Shown in pieces: positions 30,970 to 39,485 of a stretch of 64,000 nucleotides of DNA. The DNA is taken from positions 1 through 64,000 of the forward strand of contig NZ_FORY01000016.1 of the NCBI RefSeq assembly GCF_900114135.1. The letters run 5' to 3'. A model generated the notes under the pieces. That model did no database searches. It was not told where the DNA came from and saw nothing but the letters and a program-made list of their open reading frames with translations. The stretch is from Celeribacter halophilus (GTDB taxonomy: Bacteria > Pseudomonadota > Alphaproteobacteria > Rhodobacterales > Rhodobacteraceae). Positions within the stretch are counted from its first letter, which is position 1. The number at the start of each line of letters is the position of its first letter. The translations under genes and the position numbers were made by a program.

Positions 30970-32277
30970 CTAGTTGAGAATAGCAAGGCTGAGTTGCGGA
31001 AAGCAGATCAGCAGGATCAGGACAAAGAGCATCACCCCCGCGAAGGGCAGCGCGCCCATAAACACGTCTTTGAGGGAGATACGGTCATCATTCAGCGTGG
31101 CCTTGATGACAAAACACGAGATGCCGAGCGGCGGTGTCAAAAGGCCGATCTCCGCCCCGATCACGGTGATAATGCCGAACCAGACCAGAGACAGGCCCAT
31201 CGGTTCGATCAGCGGCAAAAACAGTGGCACGACGATCAGGATGATCGACGAGGTGTCGAGGATCGTGCCCAGAAACAACATCAGGACGATGTAGAACACC
31301 ATGATCTGCGCAAAGCCAAAGCTGGAACCGGCCAGCAGATCGGCCAGTTCATTGGGCAGTCCGGCAAGACCAAGCATCCGACTATAGATCGACGCAGCAG
31401 TGATCAAGAACAGGATCGCGGCGGTGATATGGCCGGTCTCGATCAGCGTCTCCCACAACCCGCGCCAACTCATAGAGCGCCGCAGCATCGCGATAACAAG
31501 ACCCAACAGGGAACCCGCGGCACCGGCTTCGACGGCAGTGAGCCAGCCAAGGTAGATGCCGCCGATCACGGTGAAGATCAAAAGCAGCATCGGCAGGGTC
31601 TTGGACGCAATCTCGCGCCACGGCATCGGTTCGTAATCGTCCGCAGGCCGCCCGCCGACAAACGACGGTGCAAAGCGTCCCATCGCCCAGATCGCCGCGA
31701 TATAGGCCAGCGCCAGCAGCAGCCCCGGCACAACACCGGCGAGGAACATATCGCCCACGGATTGTTCGGCGACAAAGGAATAGATGATGAGCATGGCCGA
31801 AGGCGGGATGATCATGCCCAGAACGGATGACCCGGCCACAACACCCACGGCAAAGCGCGGTTTGTAGTCATATGCCAGCATCTCCGGCACGGCGACCTTG
31901 GAAAATACCGAGGCCGAGGCGATCGAACTGCCCGTGACGGCGGCAAAGGCGGCGTTGGCACCAACGGTTGCCATGCCGATCCCGCCTTTGACCCGCCGGA
32001 ATCCCGTACTCATGACGCTGTAAATATCGGTGCCCAACCCCGCTTTCGAAACCACCAGCCCCATAAAGCTGAACAGCGGCACAGTGGCAAAGGTGTATTC
32101 CATCGCGCTATCCGCAACGGCGATCTTGAGCAGGTTCATCGCCAGATCGAAATTGTCTCGCATCAACCAGATCGAGACAAAGGACACGACGCCCAGCGCG
32201 ATGGGGATATAGACCCCGAGATAGATCATCACGATAATCGCAATGACAGATGCAGTGCCGATCTCGATAGGACTCAT
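30970..32277 (-). CDS. TRAP transporter large permease (DctM type)
   Basis: A 435-aa membrane protein with about 12 spans, the sodium-driven transport subunit. TRAP-M features are visible: AFAAVTGSSIASASVFSKVAVPEML, GSSVLGMIIPPSAMLIIYSF and LGTILDTSSIILIVVPLFLPL. Its start overlaps the small permease stop (ATGA, 32274-32277). With the two upstream genes it forms a complete TRAP system. Confidence 0.93.
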   Translation of the reverse strand: MSPIEIGTASVIAIIVMIYLGVYIPIALGVVSFVSIWLMRDNFDLAMNLLKIAVADSAMEYTFATVPLFSFMGLVVSKAGLGTDIYSVMSTGFRRVKGGIGMATVGANAAFAAVTGSSIASASVFSKVAVPEMLAYDYKPRFAVGVVAGSSVLGMIIPPSAMLIIYSFVAEQSVGDMFLAGVVPGLLLALAYIAAIWAMGRFAPSFVGGRPADDYEPMPWREIASKTLPMLLLIFTVIGGIYLGWLTAVEAGAAGSLLGLVIAMLRRSMSWRGLWETLIETGHITAAILFLITAASIYSRMLGLAGLPNELADLLAGSSFGFAQIMVFYIVLMLFLGTILDTSSIILIVVPLFLPLIEPMGLSLVWFGIITVIGAEIGLLTPPLGISCFVIKATLNDDRISLKDVFMGALPFAGVMLFVLILLICFPQLSLAILN

Positions 32278-32852
32278 GATTGCTCCGATGTCGGGGTTGC
32301 GGGGTTGCGCGACGGGCCTACGGATTTAAGCAGAAGGATCGCGGCGCAGAGCGTGGTTCCAAACAGAACGGTCAGTTTGATCGGCCACCATGGCGCGGTG
32401 AAAACACCGGGGATGCCGTAGTAATCCTGCGTATCCCACATCTTGAGAAACTCCGGAAAAATCGCCACCGCCGTCAGCGCCATAAGCATGAAGGACAGTA
32501 AGTCGATCACCCGTCGCATCGCGGAGGCCACACGGGGGTGGCTCAGACCAATCAACAGTAGAAACCCGTCCGAACGGGTCAGCCGCTCCACACGGATCAC
32601 GTCCGGCAGTTGCAGAAACACGATCAGAACCATAGCGAATTGCACCAGCTCGACCGCTCCATGAAACGGGCGGTTGAACAGGCCACGCGCCACGATGTCG
32701 TAATTCACCACCAGCACAAGCCCCAGCACAACGAGCGTGCCGGTGACATTGGCGGCAATGGCCACACCATTGGTCGCGCGGGTCAGGCCGTTGAGAAGGC
32801 GACGCAGGCCCGAAGGCTGCGCCGCATCCGTTGAAGGGACCATCTTGCTCAC
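32274..32852 (-). CDS. TRAP transporter small permease (DctQ type)
   Basis: A 192-aa protein with four membrane spans, the DctQ role in TRAP uptake. The family-typical segment NYDIVARGLFNRPFHGAVELVQFAMVLIVFLQ is near residue 50. The GTG at 32852 overlaps the DctP stop as GTGA, so I prefer it over the ATG at 32843. It is coupled to both TRAP neighbours. Confidence 0.9.
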   Translation of the reverse strand: MSKMVPSTDAAQPSGLRRLLNGLTRATNGVAIAANVTGTLVVLGLVLVVNYDIVARGLFNRPFHGAVELVQFAMVLIVFLQLPDVIRVERLTRSDGFLLLIGLSHPRVASAMRRVIDLLSFMLMALTAVAIFPEFLKMWDTQDYYGIPGVFTAPWWPIKLTVLFGTTLCAAILLLKSVGPSRNPATPTSEQS

Positions 32853-33931
32853 TCCAGCAGGCCTGCGGTCCAGTCACGCAGGCCGGTGAACCCGTCTGCG
32901 GCGAGCTTGTCCAGATAGGCCCGCAACATGCCAGATCCGTCGCTGCCCTTAACATCAAGTGTCGCGGCCCATTCGGCGGCAATATCCGGCATCGACTCGG
33001 CCCATGCGGTGCGTGCCTCGACACTCATCGGCAAAATGGTGCCTCCACCTTCGACATAGGCTGCGCGACTCTCGGCGGCCTTGTCCATCGCCATCTGGGA
33101 CAGGTGATCCCGATAGGCCACGGCCACGTCCTGAAGCGCTGTCTTCACCTCTTCAGGTAGCGTTTCCCAATAGTCTTTGTTGACGGTCACGGTCTTGGTG
33201 TTCACCGCGCCCAGATCGGCTTCGAGCATATAGGGGGCCACTTCCGCCATCTTGAATGTCGCAGCCGCTTCGGGCCAGAGCATCGCGCTGTCGACAAGGC
33301 CCGTCTGCACCATATTGTAGAAATCCGTCAGCCCACCGCGCACGCCCGCCGCGTTCTCGATCCCTTCAAGATACCGCAGGTTCATACCCGCACCGGCAAT
33401 CTTGGTGCCCTCCAGATCGGCAATCGAGTCGACCGGCTCCTTGCTGAACAGCTGATAGGTGTCCAACACAACACCAGTGGCCAGATACACCTGATTCTGG
33501 GCTTCGAATTCGGCCTGCATCGCCGGATATTCCCGAGCGATCTCGTCCACGGCCTTGGCCACAGCCCGCGCATCCGACGCCACAAAGGGCGTGACGGCGG
33601 AGATCGCCTGACTGGGCAGTTTCGAGGAATGGAAAATCGTCGTGACGATACCGATGTCACCCAGCCCCAACTGCACGCCCTCCAGCACGCCGCGCGGTTT
33701 GACCACCGTGCCGCCATAGCTTTCGCGCCAGTCGATTTTGTAATTTCCGGTCTCGGCAAGCTTCTTGTCCACCTCCGGGATAAAGAAGTTGGTAAATTCC
33801 TGCACCCACATGGCGCGGGCCGGATAACCGTCGATGACATTGGCCGTGATAACTTCTTGCGCCAAAGCAGGCAGTGACGCGCCAAGGCCCATCACCGCAG
33901 CGAGCGCGGTGCTTGCAAACAAGTGTTTCAT
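32849..33931 (-). CDS. TRAP transporter periplasmic substrate-binding protein (DctP type)
   Basis: A 360-aa protein with signal peptide HLFASTALAAVMGLGASLPALAQ. The mature part has the DctP fold: a GVQLGLGDIGIV stretch and DFYNMVQTGLVDSAMLW, regions that in this family contact or frame the ligand. It presents the substrate to DctQM. Gene context (dioxygenase, FAH hydrolase) points to an aromatic acid or its relative rather than plain C4-dicarboxylates; this is inference. A 100-bp gap separates it from the nitroreductase gene upstream. Confidence 0.9.
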   Translation of the reverse strand: MKHLFASTALAAVMGLGASLPALAQEVITANVIDGYPARAMWVQEFTNFFIPEVDKKLAETGNYKIDWRESYGGTVVKPRGVLEGVQLGLGDIGIVTTIFHSSKLPSQAISAVTPFVASDARAVAKAVDEIAREYPAMQAEFEAQNQVYLATGVVLDTYQLFSKEPVDSIADLEGTKIAGAGMNLRYLEGIENAAGVRGGLTDFYNMVQTGLVDSAMLWPEAAATFKMAEVAPYMLEADLGAVNTKTVTVNKDYWETLPEEVKTALQDVAVAYRDHLSQMAMDKAAESRAAYVEGGGTILPMSVEARTAWAESMPDIAAEWAATLDVKGSDGSGMLRAYLDKLAADGFTGLRDWTAGLLE

Positions 33932-34031
33932 AGTGTCCTCCCAGACTGGGCTTGCGCCCGTGATAGTCCCGCCGCTGTTATTATAGGTCGCGGTCGGGTT
34001 CGTTTGTCGTCACGCGGTCTCCCCTCCGCGT

Positions 34032-34685
34032 TCAGATGATACTGCACACCTCCTCAAATCCGAACCGTGGCAATTTCTGAAAAATCGCCGTTTCATCAGC
34101 ATAGCCGATGTTACAGAGAAAATTCGATTTCCAACCACTTTCCGCGAAAAACTCCGCATCAACAATCTCGTTGGAAAAACCGGACATCGCGCCGACATCC
34201 AGCCCGAGGGCGCGTGCCGCAATCATGAAATAGGCCCCTTGCAAAGTGGAATTCCGGAAAGCGGTCGCCTCGCAATGCTCCGGCTTTCCTTCAAAAAGCG
34301 GGCGGCGGTCCTCGTGCGGGAACAAAAACGGCAGTTGCGTCCAGAAATTCGGGTCATAGGCAATGATCGCTGTAACGGGTGCGGCCATCATCTTGTCGAC
34401 ATTCTTGGCCTTCAACGATTTCGCCAACCGTGCCTTGGCCTCGTTGCTGCGCACAAAGACAAAGCGTGCAGGGCAGGTGTTCATGCTGGTCGGGCCGGAA
34501 ATGGTGATCTCGAATATTTCATGCAACAGTGCGTCACTTACCGGCTTGTTGGTCCACGCATAATGCGAGCGTGCATCGCGCAGGATGAGATCAATCGCGG
34601 CATCATCGAGCTTTTCACAAGCCGCCCGCACCGCCCGCACTTTGGCCTGTGCCGAGGCGCGTATATCTGTCATTGCCTCGCTCAT
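34032..34685 (-). CDS. Nitroreductase-family flavoprotein (RutE/malonic semialdehyde reductase-like)
   Basis: A 217-aa FMN-dependent oxidoreductase. It has the nitroreductase fold, with the RutE-type N-terminus RDARSHYAWTNKPVSDALLHEIFEI and SGPTSMNTCPARFVFV. RutE homologues reduce malonic semialdehyde to 3-hydroxypropionate in pyrimidine degradation, but no other rut genes are seen here. The gene overlaps the FAH-family hydrolase stop/start by four bases (34682-34685). In this cluster it may act on a small aldehyde from ring cleavage; that is inference. Confidence 0.82.
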   Translation of the reverse strand: MSEAMTDIRASAQAKVRAVRAACEKLDDAAIDLILRDARSHYAWTNKPVSDALLHEIFEITISGPTSMNTCPARFVFVRSNEAKARLAKSLKAKNVDKMMAAPVTAIIAYDPNFWTQLPFLFPHEDRRPLFEGKPEHCEATAFRNSTLQGAYFMIAARALGLDVGAMSGFSNEIVDAEFFAESGWKSNFLCNIGYADETAIFQKLPRFGFEEVCSII

Positions 34686-35554
34686 TGTGCCGCCTCCTCG
34701 ACCTCGTCAACCACAGGGCTGGCGCAAATGCCGATACGCTCGATCTCGATTTCGACGGTCTCACCGGGTTTGAGCCAGCGCGGACCCGGCTTTTTGGCGT
34801 GACCCACTCCCGGCGGCGTGCCCATCGCAATCAAGTCGCCCGGTTCCAGCGTGGTGAATTGCGACATGATCGCGATGGTCTGCGCCACCGACCAGATCAT
34901 ATTGCCCGTATTGGAGCTTTGCAGGATCTCGTTCCCGACACGGCTCTCGATCTTCAGACCCGCCGCTCCTTCGGGCAGATCTTCGGGCGTCACCACATAA
35001 GGGCCGATCGCGCCCGTGTTGTCGAAATTCTTGCCCGGTGTCCACTGATGCGTCTTACGCTGATAGTCGCGCACCGATCCATCGTTGAACACCGTGTAGC
35101 CGAAGACATGGTCCAGAGCATCGGCCTCGCTGATATGACGTCCGCCCTTGCCAATGACGATCATCAACTCTGCTTCGTAATCCAGTTGCTCCGAACAGGT
35201 CGGCCGCACCAGAGGCGCACCTGCCGCCATGATCGATTTGCGCGTGCGCATGAAAATTGCGGGGTAGTCGGGAATATCGTAACCGCCCTCTTTGATGTGC
35301 TCGATATAATTCAGACCGAGGCACAAAATCTTGCCCGGAGCCGCAACAGGCAGCGCCGGTTTGATCTTGGCCACCTCCTCGGACGCGCCCGAGAGTGCGC
35401 CATTGCGCAGGGTCGTCATGAGATCGGGGGTCGAGATCAGGCCCATCAGGTCCGTGCTGACCTCGGGCATCGCGGCGGTGACATTCCGCGCCGTTGCGCC
35501 GTCTACGAGATAGACGGCGGTGCTGTTACCAGAGTGGCCAACCATGAGCTTCAT
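34682..35554 (-). CDS. Fumarylacetoacetate hydrolase-family protein
   Basis: A 290-aa enzyme of the FAH superfamily, which hydrolyses or isomerises acylpyruvates and keto-enol acids from aromatic-ring cleavage. Metal-binding and core motifs are KILCLGLNYIEHIKE, the acidic pair in DYEAELMIVIGKGGRHIS, and LEPGDLIAMGTPPGVG. I chose the ATG at 35554 (MKLMVGHSGN); an upstream frame extends 19 residues without homology. It is the first gene of the minus-strand cluster and divergent from the YciI-like gene. Confidence 0.9.
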   Translation of the reverse strand: MKLMVGHSGNSTAVYLVDGATARNVTAAMPEVSTDLMGLISTPDLMTTLRNGALSGASEEVAKIKPALPVAAPGKILCLGLNYIEHIKEGGYDIPDYPAIFMRTRKSIMAAGAPLVRPTCSEQLDYEAELMIVIGKGGRHISEADALDHVFGYTVFNDGSVRDYQRKTHQWTPGKNFDNTGAIGPYVVTPEDLPEGAAGLKIESRVGNEILQSSNTGNMIWSVAQTIAIMSQFTTLEPGDLIAMGTPPGVGHAKKPGPRWLKPGETVEIEIERIGICASPVVDEVEEAAQ

Positions 35555-35589
35555 GACACATTCCTTCGGTTTGTTTTTCATATCTTTGG

Positions 35590-35628
35590 CGATAATTTTA
35601 TCGTATGTCAAATAATATCGATATTATT
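35590..35628. promoter_or_regulatory. Two palindromes in the FAH/YciI divergent promoter region
   Basis: An 18-bp perfect palindrome, AATAATATCGATATTATT, lies at 35611-35628. A second, CGATAA-TT-TTATCG, is at 35590-35603. Both sit in the 88-bp gap between two divergent genes of the catabolic cluster, a typical operator position. No regulator gene is adjacent, so the binding protein is unknown. Confidence 0.6.
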
Positions 35629-35642
35629 GACGGGAGGTCACA

Positions 35643-36029
35643 ATGCCAAACTGGGAAGACTACAAAGCCGAAGCCAAAGGACGCGGAGCCTTGGCGCTGG
35701 AACTTTATGTGGTGACGTCGGTCCCCGCCGCAGAGCCGGCAGAGGTCAAAGCCACCCTGCCCGCACATCTGAGCTATCAACGGTCTCTCGAAGACAACCG
35801 GCAACTGGTGCTGGCGGGGCCCCTGTCGGACGAGAGCGGCACCCTGATGGAAGGGGCCGGTCTGATTATCTACCGCGCCGCGACGATGGATGCCGCCCGC
35901 GCTCTTGCTGAAGCCGACCCGATGCACCGCGCAAAGGTGCGCAGCTTCACCCTGCGAAAATGGCTTGTAAACGAAGGGTCGCTGAATATCACCCTCGGGC
36001 TGTCCACGGGGCGGGCCTCCATGCTCTGA
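35643..36029 (+). CDS. YciI-family protein
   Basis: A 128-aa protein with the YciI/muconolactone isomerase-like ferredoxin fold: the segment HLSYQRSLEDNRQLVLAGPLSDESG and the AEADPMHRAKVRSFTLRKW end match the family. GGGAGG is five bases upstream of the ATG. YciI proteins are small dimers of mostly unknown function; some are dehalogenases or isomerases. Divergent placement from the FAH/TRAP/dioxygenase cluster, with palindromes between, suggests shared control. It converges on the ABC operon with a 9-bp gap. Confidence 0.8.
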   Translation: MPNWEDYKAEAKGRGALALELYVVTSVPAAEPAEVKATLPAHLSYQRSLEDNRQLVLAGPLSDESGTLMEGAGLIIYRAATMDAARALAEADPMHRAKVRSFTLRKWLVNEGSLNITLGLSTGRASML

Positions 36030-36038
36030 GAGAGCGCT

Positions 36039-36839
36039 TCAGGGCCGACTGCGTGACTTGCGCCCGATCACATCGAGACGCGGCTCGGCGGCCAAAAGCC
36101 GTCGGGTGTAGGCCTGCTGCGGGGCGTCCAGCACCTCTTGGGTGGGGCCAACCTCGACAAGCTTGCCGTGCTGCATCACAGCGACCCTGTCACAAATCTC
36201 CTGAACCACGCCGATGTTATGGGTGATGAACAGCACCGATATTCCGTGCCGGTCGCGCAAGTCCAGAATAAGGTCCAGAATTTGCTTCTGGACCGTCAGA
36301 TCAAGAGCTGAAGTCGCTTCGTCAGCCACAAGCAACCGTGGCTTGGTGATGAGCGCACGCGCAATGGCGATCCTTTGGCGCTGTCCGCCAGAGAACTCAT
36401 GTGGGAAACGGTCCTGATCAGCGGCGTCCAGCCCGACATCTTCCAACAACGTCCCGACCAATGCACGCCGCTCGGCCCCTTTGGGCGCATCCGGCATCAA
36501 ATGGAGCGGCTCTGCGATGATCCGCCCGATACGATGACGCGGATTGAGGGAGCCATAAGGGTCCTGAAACACCATCTGGAAATCCCGCCGCGCCTTGCGC
36601 AACGCACGCGGACCTAACGAGAATATATCACGTTGATCCAGCACCACCGTGCCGGATGTCGGATGGTCCAGCGCCATGACGGTCCGTGCCAGCGTCGATT
36701 TTCCGGAGCCGGATTCTCCGACAACGCCCAGAACCTCGCCCGCATGCAAGGACAGGGACACATTGTCCAAGGCCTTCACAACACCCGACCCGAGATCAAA
36801 ATGACGTGACAGTTTGCGGATTTCCAATAACGAGGTCAT
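36039..36839 (-). CDS. ABC transporter ATP-binding protein, DppF/OppF type
   Basis: A 266-aa ATPase of a peptide/opine/nickel-class importer. Walker A GESGSGKST, signature LSGGQ-like FSGGQRQRIAIARAL, and Walker B LLVADEATSALD are present. The start at 36839 (MTSLLEIRKLSRHFDLG) overlaps the upstream ATPase stop as ATGA, which is why I reject the longer frame. It is the last gene of the five-gene operon. Confidence 0.92.
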   Translation of the reverse strand: MTSLLEIRKLSRHFDLGSGVVKALDNVSLSLHAGEVLGVVGESGSGKSTLARTVMALDHPTSGTVVLDQRDIFSLGPRALRKARRDFQMVFQDPYGSLNPRHRIGRIIAEPLHLMPDAPKGAERRALVGTLLEDVGLDAADQDRFPHEFSGGQRQRIAIARALITKPRLLVADEATSALDLTVQKQILDLILDLRDRHGISVLFITHNIGVVQEICDRVAVMQHGKLVEVGPTQEVLDAPQQAYTRRLLAAEPRLDVIGRKSRSRP

Positions 36840-37642
36840 GCGCCCTCCTCCAAAGAGGCCCGCGCCCGTCGCGGCATGGCGTCCAGTAGTTGGCGCGTAT
36901 AGGCATGAGAGGGGCGGCGCAAAATGTCTTCGGTCGCTCCCTGCTCCATCTCCTCTCCCTGACACATCACGAGCGTGCGGTCCGCGATCCGTGCGATCAC
37001 GCCCAGATCATGCGAGACCAGAATAAGGGAAATCCCCAGATCGGTGACGAGATCATCAAGAATATTGAGGATTTCCGCCTGCACCGTCACATCCAGCGCC
37101 GTGGTCGGCTCGTCCGCGATCAGCAAATCCGGATTTGACGCCAAGGCAATCGCAATCCCCACCCGCTGACGTTGCCCGCCGGACATTTCATGCGGGAAAC
37201 TGTCGATCCGCTCGGAGGCACGGGAAATCTGCACCATATCCAGCAGACGCAAGGTTTCGGCACGGGCCGCTTTTCTGGACAGGCCTTTGTTCAGGATCAT
37301 GCCCTCGGCGATCTGCGCCCCCACGCGCATGGCTGGGTTCAGCGCCGTCATCGGTTCCTGAAAAATCATGCCGATCCGGTTGCCACGCAATTTGCACAGG
37401 TCACGTTCCGGCAGGCGTAGAATATCGCGCCCCTCGAACATCACCTGCCCCGTGGCCTGCGCCGTGCCCGGCAAAAGCCCGATCATGGTCAGAGAGATCA
37501 CGGATTTGCCGGAGCCGCTCTCCCCGACGATCCCCAAAACCTCGCCGCGCGCCACGGAAAAGCTGACCCCGTGCACCACTTCAACAGGCGGGAGGCGCTC
37601 GCGGGTGAAAGAAACGCGAAGGTCTTTGACATCCAGCATCAT
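36836..37642 (-). CDS. ABC transporter ATP-binding protein, DppD/OppD type
   Basis: A 268-aa ATPase paired with the DppF-like subunit. Walker A GESGSGKSV, signature MSGGQRQRVGIAIAL and Walker B LLIADEPTTALDVT are intact. It is coupled by ATGA overlaps to the permease upstream (37639-37642) and to the ATPase downstream. Confidence 0.92.
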   Translation of the reverse strand: MMLDVKDLRVSFTRERLPPVEVVHGVSFSVARGEVLGIVGESGSGKSVISLTMIGLLPGTAQATGQVMFEGRDILRLPERDLCKLRGNRIGMIFQEPMTALNPAMRVGAQIAEGMILNKGLSRKAARAETLRLLDMVQISRASERIDSFPHEMSGGQRQRVGIAIALASNPDLLIADEPTTALDVTVQAEILNILDDLVTDLGISLILVSHDLGVIARIADRTLVMCQGEEMEQGATEDILRRPSHAYTRQLLDAMPRRARASLEEGA

Positions 37643-38457
37643 GTGGTCTGTCTCCGTCTGGGGTCCGTCAGATCACGCAGCCCGTCGCCCAAAAGGTTCA
37701 GCCCCAGCACGGTGATGGCAATGGCCAGACCGGGGGCCAGCACCAGATGCGGCGCGCTGGAGAGGTAGGTCTGGCTCTCGGACAGCATCCGCCCCCAGCT
37801 TGGCGTGGGCGGAGAGACTCCCATGCCGAGAAAGGACAATCCCGCCTCGGAGAGAATGCCCAGCCCCGTCTGGATTGCCAGTTGCACAATGAGTTGCGCC
37901 GAGATGTTGGGCAGGACATGCTCCAGCGTAATCAACGTATCCTGCTTGCCTGCCATACGCGCGGCTTTGACATAGTCCCGCGCCCAGATCTGGATCGCGG
38001 CGGCCCGTGTCACGCGGGCGAACACCGGAATCATAAAGACCCCGATGGCCACCATAGATGTCACGGCCCCCGGCCCGAGCAGAGCGCCAAGCAGGATCGC
38101 GGACAGGATTGGTGGAAAGGCGAAAAGCACACCGTTGAACGTCATGACAAGCCGTTCGACCCAACCGCCTTTGGCGGCAGCCATAACGCCGAACACCGTG
38201 CCAATCCCGCCCCCGACAAGGGTCGCGGTGGATGCAATGCCCAACGAGGTCCACGCGCCAGACATGATGATCGACAACACATCGCGCCCGATCTGATCCG
38301 TGCCCAAGAGCCCGACCTCTCCCGGAGCCTTGAGGCGGGCCATGATATTCATGCCCGTAGGGTCCGCAGGGGTCCAGAACCGGCTCAGAAGAGCCGCACC
38401 GATCATAATGACGGTGATGATCCCGCCCAGGACAAGTGTCTTCGGAAGACGCCTCAT
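37639..38457 (-). CDS. ABC transporter permease, DppC type
   Basis: A 272-aa inner-membrane permease with about six spans. The N-terminal pattern TPADPTGMNIMARLKAPG followed by LLGTDQIGRDVLSIIMSGAWTSLGIA is typical of DppC/OppC. The EAA-type loop is near HVLPNISAQLIVQ. Both ends overlap neighbours by four bases. Confidence 0.92.
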   Translation of the reverse strand: MRRLPKTLVLGGIITVIMIGAALLSRFWTPADPTGMNIMARLKAPGEVGLLGTDQIGRDVLSIIMSGAWTSLGIASTATLVGGGIGTVFGVMAAAKGGWVERLVMTFNGVLFAFPPILSAILLGALLGPGAVTSMVAIGVFMIPVFARVTRAAAIQIWARDYVKAARMAGKQDTLITLEHVLPNISAQLIVQLAIQTGLGILSEAGLSFLGMGVSPPTPSWGRMLSESQTYLSSAPHLVLAPGLAIAITVLGLNLLGDGLRDLTDPRRRQTT

Positions 38458-39407
38458 CTGCGGCCTCTCAGTCTGGGATCAAGACGGGCGTAAAGCGCAT
38501 CGGTTCCGGCATTCACAACAAGTACGATGGCGACGAACAGCAGAACGACATTCTGCACCACGATGAGGTCACGTTGCGACAAGGCCTGATAGGCCAAGGT
38601 GCCAATCCCCGGCAGGCTGAAGACATTTTCAACCAAGACAGCCCCAGAGATGAGAAACGGGATTTGCAGCCCCAGCATCGTGACCACCGGCAGCAACGCA
38701 TTGGGCACCGTATGCCGCCACAACGCGCGGCGGCGCGACAGGCCCTTGGCGCGGGCCGTGCGCACGAAATCCTCGTTTGTCACCTCGATGACAGCGGCGC
38801 GAGTGACGCGGGTCAGGACAGCGGCTTGCGGGATAGCCAGCGCGATGGACGGCAGGACAAGCGCCCCCAGCGCCGCGCCAAACCCTGCCTCCAAGCCGGG
38901 GAATCCTCCCGGCGGAAACCACCGGACCTTCACCGCGAAGCCCAGAATGAGCAAAAGCCCGATCCAGAAATTCGGCACGGCAATGCCGATTTGGGAAAAC
39001 ACCGTCGCCAGCCCGTCCCCCGCTTTGCCGGGACGCGCCGCCGCCATGACGCCCAGAGGCAGGGAAACAGTCACAGCCAGCATCGTTGCCATCAACGTCA
39101 ATGGCAGGGTCACGGTAAACCGTTGCGCGATCAGCTCCGTCACGGCCACGCCATAGGTGTAGGACTGCCCCAGATCGCCGGTCATCACCCCGCCCAGCCA
39201 ATGCGCATAGCGGACCATCAACGGACGGTCGAGGCCAAGCTCCGCGCGCAAAGCGGCCAGAGTGTCCGGCTGCGCCGAAGTGCCGAGCATGATCTCCGCC
39301 GGATCGCCGGGGGCAGCTTCGATCAGCAAGAAGATCACCAGCGAGGCGAGCAGCAAAACCGCCGCGGTTCCCAGAAGTCGGCGCAAAACTGTCAGGTGTC
39401 GTGCCAT
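38454..39407 (-). CDS. ABC transporter permease, DppB type
   Basis: A 317-aa permease with about six spans. DppB/OppB features include EAAPGDPAEIMLG and LGLDRPLMVRYAHWLGGVMTGDLGQSY near the N-terminus, and the EAA-like HTVPNALLPVVTMLG. It overlaps the DppC-like gene by ATGA. A 78-bp gap separates it from the binding-protein gene. Confidence 0.92.
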   Translation of the reverse strand: MARHLTVLRRLLGTAAVLLLASLVIFLLIEAAPGDPAEIMLGTSAQPDTLAALRAELGLDRPLMVRYAHWLGGVMTGDLGQSYTYGVAVTELIAQRFTVTLPLTLMATMLAVTVSLPLGVMAAARPGKAGDGLATVFSQIGIAVPNFWIGLLLILGFAVKVRWFPPGGFPGLEAGFGAALGALVLPSIALAIPQAAVLTRVTRAAVIEVTNEDFVRTARAKGLSRRRALWRHTVPNALLPVVTMLGLQIPFLISGAVLVENVFSLPGIGTLAYQALSQRDLIVVQNVVLLFVAIVLVVNAGTDALYARLDPRLRGRR

Positions 39408-39485
39408 AAGACGCTTTCGAAAGGGACAGGCGGCAAGCTCACCGCCAGACAGGAAGATGTGTCAAAAGAGGCTTACTCCACCCGA

